Assembly: GCA_050084515.1 (NCBI GenBank)
Contig: CM114271.1
Coordinates: 28,768,001 to 28,832,000 of the forward strand
Length of the DNA stretch: 64,000 nucleotides
Reading direction: 5' to 3'
Source of the DNA: Blasia pusilla
Taxonomy: Eukaryota; Marchantiophyta; Marchantiopsida; Blasiales
A model generated the notes under the pieces. The model did not search any database and was not told the DNA's origin. It saw only the letters and a program-made list of their open reading frames with translations. The translations under genes and the position numbers were made by a program. Positions 31,556-41,633 of the stretch are shown in pieces. Position 1 is the first letter of the stretch, and every line of letters starts with the position of its first letter.

Positions 31556-32273
31556 TTTAAAGGAGATTCTTGAGGAGAGGATTTTGGATGCGAAAATAGA
31601 GTTTTCTTTGAGGGAAGTCTTGGGCATAGCCAAACGTGACTTTCATGAGTTGATCATAGATGTGATCAAAAGGAAGAGGCAGATGACTACAGATATGGTG
31701 ATGGTGAGAGCTTTGGATACTGACATCACAGAAGAAGAAGATGAAGAGCTTTGCCAAGTGTTTGGACAAAACCTTGACTTACGCGGAAAAGAGGCGAGAG
31801 TAGGAGAAGCCTTGAGAGAACAAGGTGAAGACAGGCATAATGGTGGACACTATTCTCGATCATATTGGGCGCGTGCAACGACGGAGGCTAGAGTTCGACT
31901 TGGCTCTCTTTAAGAATCAGTTTTGGCTCTCGTTGATCATGGTTCAGAGATCAACATCATGTCGCGAAGTGTGTACGACAAAGGGATATGGCCAATTGAT
32001 ACAGGGCATGGATGGGTACTACGAGCGACTAACAACCAAAAAGGTGAACTCTATGGTGCTTGTCCATCCGTCAAAACTCGTATCGGAGATGTGTTGATTG
32101 AGCAAAATTTCTTTGTTCAGAATAGAGCTGCTTATCCTATGATTCTTGGGCAACCTTACATCACAGCATCTAGAATGGAGACCAAAGTCATGGATGATGG
32201 GTCTCATTATGCCCGTATTAGAAGTCAGGATGGAACAAGATCAGTTCAATTCCCTTCTTTGTCATTTGAGTAG
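31556..32273 (+). pseudogene. Outer gypsy aspartic protease
   Basis: After SRQAPNLKEILEERILDAKI (31527-31913), a frame shift gives MALVDHGSEINIMSRSVYDK (31923-32273), where DHGSE fits the DxGS/A active-site motif of retropepsins. It is followed by NRAAYPMILGQPYITASRME, the ILG...  strand typical of the C-terminal half. The frame ends at TAG 32271-32273. Confidence 0.65.
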
Positions 32274-32533
32274 GTCATGAAAGGAATAGAGAGAAGTTGA
32301 GAGATGGTCCTATGAAGGTAGAGAAAGAGTTTTCGGATTTTTAGTTAGCATTCCTATAGAGCGGGAATATGGGGGTGCAGAGAAAAGAAAGAGTCTTCCG
32401 CTAGTAGAGGGGGAAGAATCATATATGTTTAGGTGTGGGTTTTCTCAATGTTTTTCTTCGTGGTCTAGTAGATTCCAAATGATGAAAGAAATGAATGAAA
32501 AGAAAAGACGTTTTATGAAAAAAAAAGGAGGGT

Positions 32534-33186
32534 TTGTTAAAATGTGAGGGTGTTCTATTAGATGAAGAGTTCATTAGTGGGATGTATGAAGAAGAGGGTT
32601 TTGGAGATAGTCTTGAAGAGGTGTTTACCCAGATGAACATCGATTCGCTGGATACAAGTGTGATTACAATTCACTCGCGTGAGTTGCATGAAGAGATATC
32701 AAGGTTCATGGAAGGAGAAAATGAAAATGAATATATGGAGAAGGAAGCGGATGGGCATGGGTTTGAGTCTGACGAACATCCCATGGAGGCACAAGTGCAC
32801 ACAAAATACAAGACAGTGGCCCGGAAGGTGAAACCAATGGCTACTCAACTACCAGAGGGTTGTGGGAGACAAGTAGAACGTGCATCAATGGAGCCAAGTC
32901 TGCGGGATATCAAGAAGATAGGACATAAGTTCACAGAAGAGATGCTAGATCGTCTGCAAATCGGAGGGGGTGAGTTTCTCACAGAAATTGAAAGAAAATG
33001 CTTTCGGGAGATGTTAAGGAGACATGGTAAGGCTTTCTCTTTTACAACACAAGAAATTGGTTGTGTAGACACGAGTGTGGTGGCACCGATGGTAATTTTC
33101 ACAGTTCCACATGTGCCTTGGGATTTGAAACCCATACCAGTACCATGAGCTATGATTCCCAAGCTGATTGAGTTATTGAGTTCCGG
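32534..33186 (+). pseudogene. Outer gypsy pol, start of reverse transcriptase, truncated
   Basis: The open frame 32534-33148 ends with KVKPMATQLPEGCGRQ, FTEEMLDRLQIGGGEFLTEI, LRRHGKAFSFTTQEIGCVD and VPHVPWDLKPIPVP. HGKAFSF..EIG is the start of a Ty3/gypsy RT domain. After a TGA the match continues AMIPKLIELL to about 33180 and then abruptly becomes PaMT copy C. The remaining pol and 3' LTR are missing. Confidence 0.6.
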
Positions 33187-34519
33187 AGGAAGCAAACCTG
33201 GAGAGTGCTGAAGATTTTGAACTTTGGCTGGATGACATGCGGGACGAGCCCATAAAAAACCCAAGTTTGAGGACGATGTTCAAGGATTGCATCCTCCCTC
33301 AGTCAGACCTTGATGAAGAAATAGAGGCAGAAAAAAGGGATTTCGCAAAGAAGAAGCGAGATCTTCAAGAGCAGGCGGCCGATGCATCTCGACTAAGAGC
33401 TGCCCAATGCATGGTGTTCAGGAACCTCGTCGATTGTAAGAATGCAGGTACATGGCAAAAAATACCGGCAGCCTGCAAATTGTGGGCTTCTCCACTGATG
33501 GAGAGACATTTTCCATGTACGACATGGGGATGGCTCAAAGCATGTCTGATTGGGAGGTGGAGAATTGCCCGATTTGGCTGGACTTCAACGACCCTGAGGA
33601 CATAACTGAGAAAGATCTACGCCTACTCTATGATGCAGTGGCGGCAGGTAGGGACGATATCCCCAATTTTGTGCAACCTAAAGACTTTTTCGAAGGAGAT
33701 GCGGAGGAGCAAGCCCTCGAGACAGCGGAGTTGGTGTCCAAGGTCATCACTGCCAAGGACAAATCTACAACGGGTCTCAAAGCCAAGGCGAGGGGATAGA
33801 AGAATTTCGAGGCCAAGTCTTCCCAAAAAGAGGTTGAAAATTCAAGGCGAGAGCCGGAATCATCCGGATGAGCGGGGAGAGAGGGTCGGACCAGGTCCTC
33901 CGCAAAAAAAACTCCACCAGAGTCTGAGGTCATAGAGACCCCAACAAGCCAACCGCAGACTCAAGAGAAGCAAAAGCGAGAGGCGCCAGGGTTTTCCCAA
34001 GGAGATGACCAGGATGTGGAATACACTCCATCATCCTTGAGAAGACATAGAGAAACAACGACCTAGACAAGCGTCATCCTTCACTGCACGAATCTTCAGG
34101 ATGAGCCGAAAAGTTTCAGTTCCCAAGCGTCGACATCCGCCATTGAAAAATTGACAACGTTGGGACGGAAACTTCAACAAAACGGCCACGCTCCCTGGAC
34201 GGTCCATGGGGAGATCGAAGAGGTGGCGGTGGATATCCTCGTCGCTGATTTGCCCTCGAGGTTGCGCTTGTGGGACGAGAATCCGTCCGACAGGGTCCCA
34301 GACTGGAATGTCCCTCTTTCTTATGACCGGATCGCGCTTCTGTTTTCCTTTGCAGACGCTTATCTTAGTGACAGGGGCTTTTTCTTAGTTTTGACTGGAG
34401 GGAGCGAGGACGAGCTCTTCAACCTCCAGTGCGTCAAGAGGTCCCTAAAGTGGAGGACGGCGCAATTGTGGATCATCAAGAACGAGTATCCACTCCGATC
34501 CGCGACAAGTCAAATTCGG
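33187..34519 (+). pseudogene. PaMT copy C: linker and methyltransferase motif IV
   Basis: Begins inside the linker (ANLESAEDFELWLDDM) and runs through CPIWLDFNDPEDITEKDL (33452-33799) to an open 34151-34519 block: LGRKLQQNGHAPW, VDILVADLPSRLRLWDENP (ADLPS 34244-34258), SDRVPDWNVPLSYDRIALLF, SDRGFFLVLTGGSEDELF and KWRTAQLWIIKNEYPL. A D-x-P motif after a hydrophobic strand, then a strand like GFFLVLTG, fits the catalytic half of beta-class amino-methyltransferases (motif IV before motif I). DPPY is altered to DLPS. The exon ends Gln-Ile-Arg|GTAAGG (phase 0). TAG 33797 and TAG 34064 break the linker. Confidence 0.6.
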
Positions 34520-34981
34520 GTAAGGGCTCTAAATTTGTATCCAAATTGTCTTTCTCCAATGGGTTGCATCTCTGCATACAACCCGTCGGATTGTTTGAGC
34601 TGGGTCTGTTTGCAATCCGTCTGAAAGTGACGGGTTGCAAATTTACCGCAAGTCTCCATTGGGTGAATGCAACCCGTCGGAACCCGACGGGTTGCAAGTG
34701 CTAATGCTTTTGCAATTTTCTAGAATGATGCAACCCGTCTGAAAGTGACGGGTTGCTCTAAACCAGAAACCTGTCGCCTTCCGATAGGTTGCTCATGGAC
34801 AAAAAAATCACAAGACACTTGTAAAACAACCTGTCGGACTCCGACAGGTTGCTCCAATGTTAGGATTATAAAGGAGTTCTTTGGGGACATGTTGCACATT
34901 ATGTCGCCATACTGAGAGTAGACGAGTGGCCAAGTAGCTCTTTGTTGTTGCTGACATTGTTTCCAACGTGCTTCTTTACAG
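34520..34981 (+). repeat. PaMT copy C intron in the methyltransferase, with palindrome array
   Basis: Donor GTAAGG at 34520, acceptor TTCTTTACAG ending 34981; both flanking exons are in phase 0. Units occur near 34579, 34611 (CAATCCGTC/GACGGGTTG), 34667 (CAACCCGTC/GACGGGTTG), 34731, 34769 and 34828 (CAACCTGTC/GACAGGTTG). This is a different intron from the arrays of copies A and B. Confidence 0.75.
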
Positions 34982-35487
34982 ATGGACCACTCCTATGTTT
35001 ACTGCTTTGTTCGGCCCGAGCAAAACTTCCAGGTGTTTAAGATCCTGGATCCTGTGTATCCATGCTCCGATGGGTACAACTTAGATAGTTTATACAATTC
35101 CCCCCTGGGAATTTACATGCAAGACGGTACCCCTTTACTTGGAGGAAGGGAAAAGTCACCAGCCCTGATGCAAACGCTCATCGAGCTCTGCTCAAGGCCG
35201 GGTGACTTAGTGCTCGACTTAGTGGGCCTTTCAGGGGCGAGTATCAGAGGCGCCTGGTAGAGTGGCAGGAACATTCTCTGCCTTGAGGGAAGGCAGCAAC
35301 TGTTTGACCTTTGCAAGGAGGCAAAGGCAGATATTACGACATGCTAGTTGGGGCGTACAACTCTCCTCGGCCGAAAGCTCGGTTCGGACCCACCATTGGT
35401 AGTGACACCATCGTCATTTCCCACGATTCTGAAAATCGGGAGGGCAAGGCCGACAGTAATCTTGGAAGAGCTCTCGGATGATGACGA
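34982..35487 (+). pseudogene. PaMT copy C: methyltransferase SAM-binding exon
   Basis: The exon reads MDHSYVYCFVRPEQNFQVFK, then SPALMQTLIELCSRPGDLVL and DLVGLSGASIRGAW (motif I at 35216-35250), then after a TAG the tail SGRNILCLEGRQQLFDLC. The pattern (K)SP.LM..LI..CS.PGDLVLD..G.SGA matches the SAM-binding half of DNA N4/N6 amino-methyltransferases, where it usually reads DPF.GSGTT. Coming after motif IV, it gives the permuted beta-class order. The following block ILKIGRARPTVILEELSDDD ends at a GTGAGTTC donor (about 35487). Confidence 0.65.
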
Positions 35488-35549
35488 GTGAGTTCAAAGA
35501 ACTCAAGGACCCAGCTTGACTGCAGCGTTTGGAGTAGGGATTTATTTGA

Positions 35550-35720
35550 TGACGAGGCAAAAGATTTCATAGAATAGATCAAATGTACAGTTCTGAGCTT
35601 CTTTCGGATGTAATAAAGGACAAGATTTTTTTGAACGATGATGATGTTTGTAAAAGTTTGCTGAATATCTTTTTTGGTCTTGTCGAATGTGATCGTCTAT
35701 GTACTCCGAGGACTTCTATT
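35550..35720 (+). repeat. Duplicated PaMT terminal exon end
   Basis: GATGACGAGGCA...GATCAAATGTAC...GGATGTAATAAAGGACAAGA and the following GTTTGCTGAATAT repeat at 36232-36390, and a third copy sits at 12268-12420. Two tandem copies in copy C show a local duplication. Confidence 0.55.
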
Positions 35721-35830
35721 TTGCAACCCGCCGGATTTCCACGGCTTGCAACTTTTCACTTTGTGACCACTGCACCTTTTTAACCACTTCCAAGCAACCT
35801 GTCGGAATCCGACAAATTGGCTATGTGAGT
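35720..35830. repeat. Palindrome units
   Basis: Units near 35722-35750 (CAACCCGCCGGA arm) and 35793-35820 (CAACCTGTCGGA with TCCGACAAATTG). Confidence 0.5.
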
Positions 35831-35959
35831 GATCGGACTCTTTCGGACTCTTTAGAGGCATTCTGGCGGGCTTCTTCACTTTGGCACCTTCCCCTAGTAT
35901 CGTCAAACAAGGCGTACGCTTTTTCTCTTCTCTAAGACATGTTGGATTCCTACTACTTG

Positions 35960-36300
35960 TGGGATTGCCATCATGGTATTTCCAAGGACGGAGCACATAT
36001 TGATACTGGATGGGTGTCACATTGCAGAGCGTAGAAGATATACTGCCGAGGAAGGCGGTGGGACTCAAATCAGGTTACATGGGACCGTTATGGTGTACCT
36101 AGGGGGGGGGCCAAGGCTCTCGAATTCGCCAACATTTTTTATCCCCGTCTACAATCGGCCAGAGGAGCCACTTGTATCCCAGGACACTCCTTTTGTACAG
36201 GAACCTAGGAGAGTTAGGAGTAGATTTGCAGATGACGAGGCTGAAGAAATCATAGACTAGATCAAATGTAGATTTTCGAGATTCCTTTGGATGTAATAAA
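35960..36300 (+). pseudogene. PaMT copy C: C-terminal exon
   Basis: The frame 35973-36260 reads RTEHILILDGCHIAERRRYT, GGGTQIRLHGTVMVYLGGG, PTFFIPVYNRPEEPLVSQDT, RRVRSRFADDEAEEIID, then TAG and a short tail to TAA in GGATGTAATAAAGG. It matches 12031-12330. No family is recognised. AATAAA overlapping the stop could be a polyadenylation signal. Confidence 0.5.
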
Positions 36301-36399
36301 GGACGAGATTTTCACAACCGATAATGGTGTTTGTAAAAGTTTGCTGAATATTTTTTTTGGACTTGTGGATTGTGTTCTTCTAGCTATTTAGAATTACAA

Positions 36400-36800
36400 T
36401 TTTGCAACCCGTCGGATTCCGACGGGTTGCAACTTTTTAACCATTTCCAGGCAAGCTGTCGGATTCCGACAGGTTGGCTGCTTGAGTGATTAGACTCTTT
36501 TCCTTTGAGACCAACTTCTGAGGCATTGTGGCCGGCTTCTTCACTTTTGGCTCGTTCCCCTAGATTCGTCAAACCAATTGTAGGCTTCTTTTCTTGTCTA
36601 AGATGTGTAGGATTCTTACTACGTGTCGGATTGCAATTTCGGATTTCCAACCCGTTGGATTTTCGTGAGTGTAGGGTGGAATGGAATCACTTCTCAAAAT
36701 CTTTCCTTTCTTATGGTGAGCTTGCTTGCAAGAGGTGCAAGCCATCTGATTCCGACGGGTTGCAAGAGTTGCAACCTGTAAAATTCCGACGGGTTGGGAG
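36400..36800. repeat. Palindrome units downstream of PaMT copy C
   Basis: A perfect unit at 36404-36428 (CAACCCGTCGGA and TCCGACGGGTTG around one base), a partner at 36451-36475 (arms CAAGCTGTC/GACAGGTTG), and decayed units near 36640-36665, 36738-36764 and 36772-36796. Confidence 0.6.
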
Positions 36801-37290
36801 GGGTGCAGCTTCTCGGTTTCTCAGATTTAGGATCTGAATGAAGGGACATCAGTTCCTCTTTACTCCAGACAGCTAACAATCTTTTGGTTCAATTATCGTC
36901 TCATGTGTTCACATTTCACAAAGTTGGTCTTGAGCAGACACAATTCATAACCAACAAAAAGTTGGTTATGAGGCAATTCAGGGGAGGCCATGATGCAGGA
37001 AACAATCCCTGCAAAAAGAGAGGTTGGCATCGTATCGATGCGCATCCGGGTGATCCTCCGACAAAAATACCCATGAGCACTATTTATTGTAGACCGAGAC
37101 AGGCAATGTTAAGAAACTTAGGCTCACACGGAGAGTGATGGAAAAATGTTTGTAGTGGTCTTATGATGTCTACTTTTTTTTCGCCCCTTGGAAAAAGGAG
37201 GTTTCTTTAGGCCCGAATGTGGACCACTACCTACTCTCTTCTAAAGATTTCATGAATTTGAAAGCAAACAAAAATTTCAAATATGTCAAA
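36800..37290. other. Unassigned stretch
   Basis: An 84-codon frame (36884-37138: VQLSSHVFTFHKVGLEQTQF) matches nothing I recognise. No palindrome units occur here. Confidence 0.25.
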
Positions 37291-37412
37291 AAGTTTTGAA
37301 GAGAGAAGGTGGATTTGGCCCTTTTTTTTTAAGAGAGACTCTCCTCTCTTCCTCTCTTCCTCTCTTCCTCTCTTCCTCTCCTCTCTCCTGCCAGAATACC
37401 AGCCCCCGAGAT
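37290..37412. repeat. Right end of foldback repeat
   Basis: A pyrimidine tract of TCTCTTCC repeats ending CTGCCAGAATACCAGCCCC, the same terminus as at 500-575 and 18850-18910. Confidence 0.55.
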
Positions 37413-37599
37413 TATAGACTAGAGTTTGTAGTTCAAGAAATCCAATGTAAATATCTGAATTGCAAATCGATTTCAATAAACAACTTGAAATGTGTTTTTC
37501 AAACTTTCAGAGCTCTACTCTTGAATGTTTTTTGCACTGTCGATTAGTTTCCTACAGACTGTAACTTGGGTTTTTCTTAATCCAAGATTTTTTGTTTAG

Positions 37600-38565
37600 A
37601 TTTCTAGCATTTTGCAACTTGTCTAATTTTGACAAGTCAAAAATTGAATTTTTGCTTCTCTATGTATGGTGTTTTGATTGTGTCTCTGATAACCTATTCT
37701 TGCAACCCATTGGATTCCAACGGGTTGCATGTGTGAATGTAGATTTCCTATGATTTCCTCATATGGATAGTTTCGGATTTCCTATCATTTCTTCTTCTTT
37801 TTTTTTAGCCTTTCTTCTTGTGAAGTTCTTGAAAGTTTTCTGTTTTTCCTCATGAGTCATGTTAGTTTTCAGTTTTTCCTCGTCTCCTGTCATGCAAACT
37901 TTTTTATTCCGACAGGTGGCATGTCTGAATGGATAGAACTTGGATGTTTCTTAGCATATGGATGTTTCATTTTTTTGTCATTAGTCTTGCTACCTATTAG
38001 AATCCAAGGGGTTGCATGTCTGAATGGATGGAACCCTGGCTGCTTCCTAGCATATGGATGTTCATTTTTCTGTCATTGGTCTTACAACCTGTCGGATTCT
38101 CAAGGGTTGCATATTTGAATGGATGGAATATACTTCCTAGCATATGGATGTCTTATTTTAATATCATCATGTTTTGCAACCCGTCGCATTCCGACGGGTT
38201 GAATGTTTGAATGAAACCTAGGAGTTTCCAGCTTTTTTCTGCTTTCACATGCATGTTATGTTCCTATTTCTTTTTCACTGGTAATTTTTCAGTATAATCT
38301 CATAGTGGTCATGTCTAACAACATGCTAATTCCGACAGGTTGCTCATAATGCCCATAGTAACCTTTTGTTCTTTATTTTTCTTACCACCTTTTTCTTACG
38401 TCCAACCTTCATCTGTCATGCAACCTGTCGAATTTCGACAAGTTGCATGTAAGGATGATGCCTTCTATTCATTTCATTCTCTCTCTTCACTTGTCACGTC
38501 ACTAGTATTTCTTGACTTTTGACGTCTAGCAACCTGTCAATTTTTGATAGGTTGGCTGGCTGATT
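37600..38565. repeat. Palindrome region with 92-bp tandem units
   Basis: Units near 37614, 37701, 37907, 37990, 38085, 38176, 38320, 38418 and 38529. Between about 37910 and 38200, three to four units of roughly 92 bp repeat: a palindrome, then TGCATGTCTGAATGGATGGAA, then CTAGCATATGGATGTTCATT. Arm variants include CAACTTGTC/GACAAGT(C) and CAACCTGTC/GATAGGTTG. Confidence 0.65.
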
Positions 38566-39087
38566 GCTTCTCTTTTCCTCTCAGTCCTTTCTTTTAGGCC
38601 TTCTTGTTGGCTTCCTTTACTTCTCACATGTGTGTTTAAATAGAGTTTCCAAACGTCCATCAGCCTCCTAAAGACTCCATGTACCCACTCGTGAGCCAAC
38701 ATTTCTAATTGATTCATGGCTTCCGGGTTTTCTGAGTCATTGTTGGCAATATTGCAATCCTACACTTTCTACCAACCTCACCAAATAAACTGTCATCTTT
38801 TTTAATTCCTTTATCTCCAAGACTTTCCTCAGTGAGAGAAAAAAATCCCATGTGTCATCAGTGAAAGTTCTCGACTAGACCCAATAATGAGAGTGTATTC
38901 TAAACGGATTTGATTAGTTTTGTAGTGAGAAAATCCCATCTGATGGATCTACATCGATATGATACCATCATCCGTTCAACACAAGCCTACACAGAGATTG
39001 ATTTTAGCATATCTGAAGTAGTCTTCACTATTCCATCTTCACATCCTAGTGTTCAAAAATAATGTGTGTTTGTGCCCCAGCCTGGTG

Positions 39088-39394
39088 TGGAAAACTGCTA
39101 AACAAGCATGATTGGTGGAAAACGGCTCTCACACACACACACCACCATGGAGAATGAAATTTGCAATGAGAGAATGAGTGGAGGCTGGTCCTCTTCTCAA
39201 TTATATAGGGTATGTACAAGCAACCATAACCTTACCCTTAACCATAGTCTCGAGTTAGATTAACAGTGATTAACTAACCCTAGTTAAGATAATCATACTT
39301 AAGTAACTAACCAAGATTAAACTTCCCTACTTCGTGTGAGTACCAAATGTAGCAGTTTAGGTGTCTCATGAGCTTGACTGTAACTCAACCTTCA
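39088..39394 (-). mobile_element. Ty1/copia LTR (first copy, minus orientation)
   Basis: Closely matches 60733-61045. On the plus strand it runs TGGAAAACTGCTAAA to AACCTTCA. Next to it, inward, is CCCCTCGAGCTC, which on the minus strand is the purine-rich tract preceding a 3' LTR. It is therefore the 3' LTR of a minus-strand element. Confidence 0.65.
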
Positions 39395-40994
39395 ATACTT
39401 CCCCTCGAGCTCATATCGATATCTCTAACGCCTAAATCCTTTCTAAAGATCTCAAACTTATCTCTAGACAATGCCTTTGTAAAGATGTCAGCAATTTGCT
39501 GATCTGTACCTATATACACAAGATCAATTTCTCCTGCAAGCACTTTCTCTCTGATAAAATAATAGTGCACCTCAACATGCTTTGTACGAGCATGAAACAC
39601 AAGGTTATTAGCAAGTTTGATGCTACTAATATTGTCTGCATATATTACACTAGGTCCTAAGTTACTAACACCAATCTCAACAAGTAATCGATGAAGCCAC
39701 ACCGCCTCACATGCTGTATTGGTTGCTCCTCTGTACAGAGCCTCTGTTGAAGATAAAGCAATTATAGCTTGCTTCTTTGAAGCCCAACTTATAGCTGCGC
39801 TTCCCAAAGTAAATGAATAACCAGACGTGGAGTGTTGATCAGACACGCTTCCTGCCCAATCATCATCTGAGAATCCCTGTAATTGAAAACTCGGAGAAGG
39901 TTCAAATTGAAGCCCAAATTGAATAGAGAATTTCACATACCGCATAATCCTCCTCACAGCATAAAGGTGAGGTTTTTGAGGTGCTTGCATAAACTGGCTC
40001 ACTAGGCCAACAACATAGCTCAAATCTGGTCTGGTTATAGTTAGATAGATCAAACTTCCAACCATGCGCCTGTACATATAAGAATCTGCAAGCAGCTCTC
40101 CTTTATCCACTCTTAGCTTCACGCTTTGGTCCAACGATGTAGAGATTGGCTTACAAGCCGTCATACCATATTTTGAAAGAAAATGAAGAGCATATTGTCG
40201 TTGTAGTAACCACATGCTCTCTCTAACCTTGACAAAATCAATACCAAGGAAGTACTTGAGTTCTCCCAAGTCCTTCATATCAAATTCTGCTTATAACTTA
40301 AGCTTGACTTCTTGTACCATTTCTTCAGTACTCCCAGTAATCAAGAGATCGTCAACATACAACACAATGAGAAGTGTATGATCTTGTCCTCTCAAGACAT
40401 ATAATGAGGAGTCAGAATCACATACCCTAAAATCCAACTCTTGTAGGACATATGTAATCTTGCCATACCAAGCTCTTAGAGCTTGTTTGAGCCTGTATAG
40501 AGCTTTCTTCAACCTGCATACGCGAAATGGAAATTTGGGATGCTCATATCCATGTGGTTGAGTCATATATACCTCCTCGTATAGATCTCCATTCAAGAAG
40601 GCATTCTTGACGTCCATGTAATGTAATCTCCACTTCTTACTTACTACAACTACAACCACTGTTCTCGTAGTCGCCATCTTTCCAACAGGGCTAAATGTTT
40701 CCTCATACCATATTGTTGTGCATAGCCCTTAGCCACCAATCTCGCTTTGTATCTGTTAATTGTACCATCTTGATTGCGCTTGATTTTGTAAACCCATTTG
40801 CAACCAATAGCTTCCTTACCGGAAGGTATATCAACCAGGTCCCATGTTTGTTGATGTCTTAATGCAGCAAGCTCTTCCTCCATAGCTTCAATCCATGTGG
40901 TGACTTGGTCTTCAAAGTGGAATTTGGCGGAACGATATTGGGACTTGAAACCGATGGCACTCCGCGAGCATCTACAAAAGCAATTTCTCAACAT
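39395..40994 (-). pseudogene. Ty1/copia pol: reverse transcriptase and RNase H
   Basis: On the minus strand 40650-40994 gives WIEAMEEELAALRHQQTWDL and GCKWVYKIKRNQDGTINRYK. 40291-40677 gives MDVKNAFLNGDLYEEVYMTQ and LIVLYVDDLLITGS (YVDD catalytic motif). 39385-40278 gives DLGELKYFLGIDF, SYVVGLVSQFMQAP, ISWASKKQAIIALSSTEA and YADNISSIKLANN (RNase H). The RT and RNase H frames are separated by one TAA where the second copy has CAA, so this pol is nearly intact at its C-terminal half. A frameshift near 40660-40690 and the missing integrase and gag disable the element. Confidence 0.8.
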
Positions 40995-41095
40995 TATTTA
41001 GAGCACCAAAATCGAGTTTTATCAACTTCATGTTAATCCTATGCTTGTATATTGTGAACAAGGATACATACTCGCGGGGATCTCCACGTTCTTAC

Positions 41096-41495
41096 GTCAT
41101 ATTATCGCACGACATAGAACTGGGTCTCATAGGCTAGGAATTGAGGAAGGATGATGATTTAATATTGATAGAAGTGAACGAATTTGTAGGTTATGTGACA
41201 GAGAAAATATTGAGGATGAAGAGCATGTGTTTGTTACATGTCCAAGGTACGAAGAGATTAGACTAGCTCATAAAATAGATGTGGAGAATTTCTATTCTTT
41301 ACTACAGCTAGTGCCTTATGATTTAGGTAGTTATATTAGAGATGTAATTATTCATCGCTCAAGTGCTCTAGGCAGTAGCTAGGAAAGGGTCTTTAGGATC
41401 TTTTTCAAGGTGAGTGAATGAATGACTTGTAATGTATTTTTCAGCCTTTTAACCCTTTGGGTCCCACGGGCTTGACCTATTTACCATTTACCATT
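41096..41495 (+). pseudogene. Non-LTR (LINE) 3' tail with RT zinc-binding motif
   Basis: The plus frame reads ARHRTGSHRLGIEEG, then ERICRLCDRENIEDEEHVFV, TCPRYEEIRLAHKIDVENF and SYIRDVIIHRS. C..C...EDE.H....CP.Y.. is the zinc-binding tail found after LINE reverse transcriptases. It interrupts the copia pol, whose next piece resumes at about 41498. Confidence 0.55.
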
Positions 41496-41497
41496 CG

Positions 41498-41633
41498 GCT
41501 TTACTCGCAGCTTCTTCAAAACAACTCGGCTGCTGCTCTTGAAGGGTAGTCATCATATATGCATGATGTGTCGCAAGGAAACCATCATTTATGAATCTAT
41601 GAATTGGATGCGTAACTCTACTTGATCTACGAT
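41498..41633 (-). pseudogene. Ty1/copia fragment continuing the first copy
   Basis: Matches 62427-62555 of the second copia element (GCAGCTTCTTCAAAACA and GAATCTATGAATTGGATG), on the far side of the LINE tail. Confidence 0.55.
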
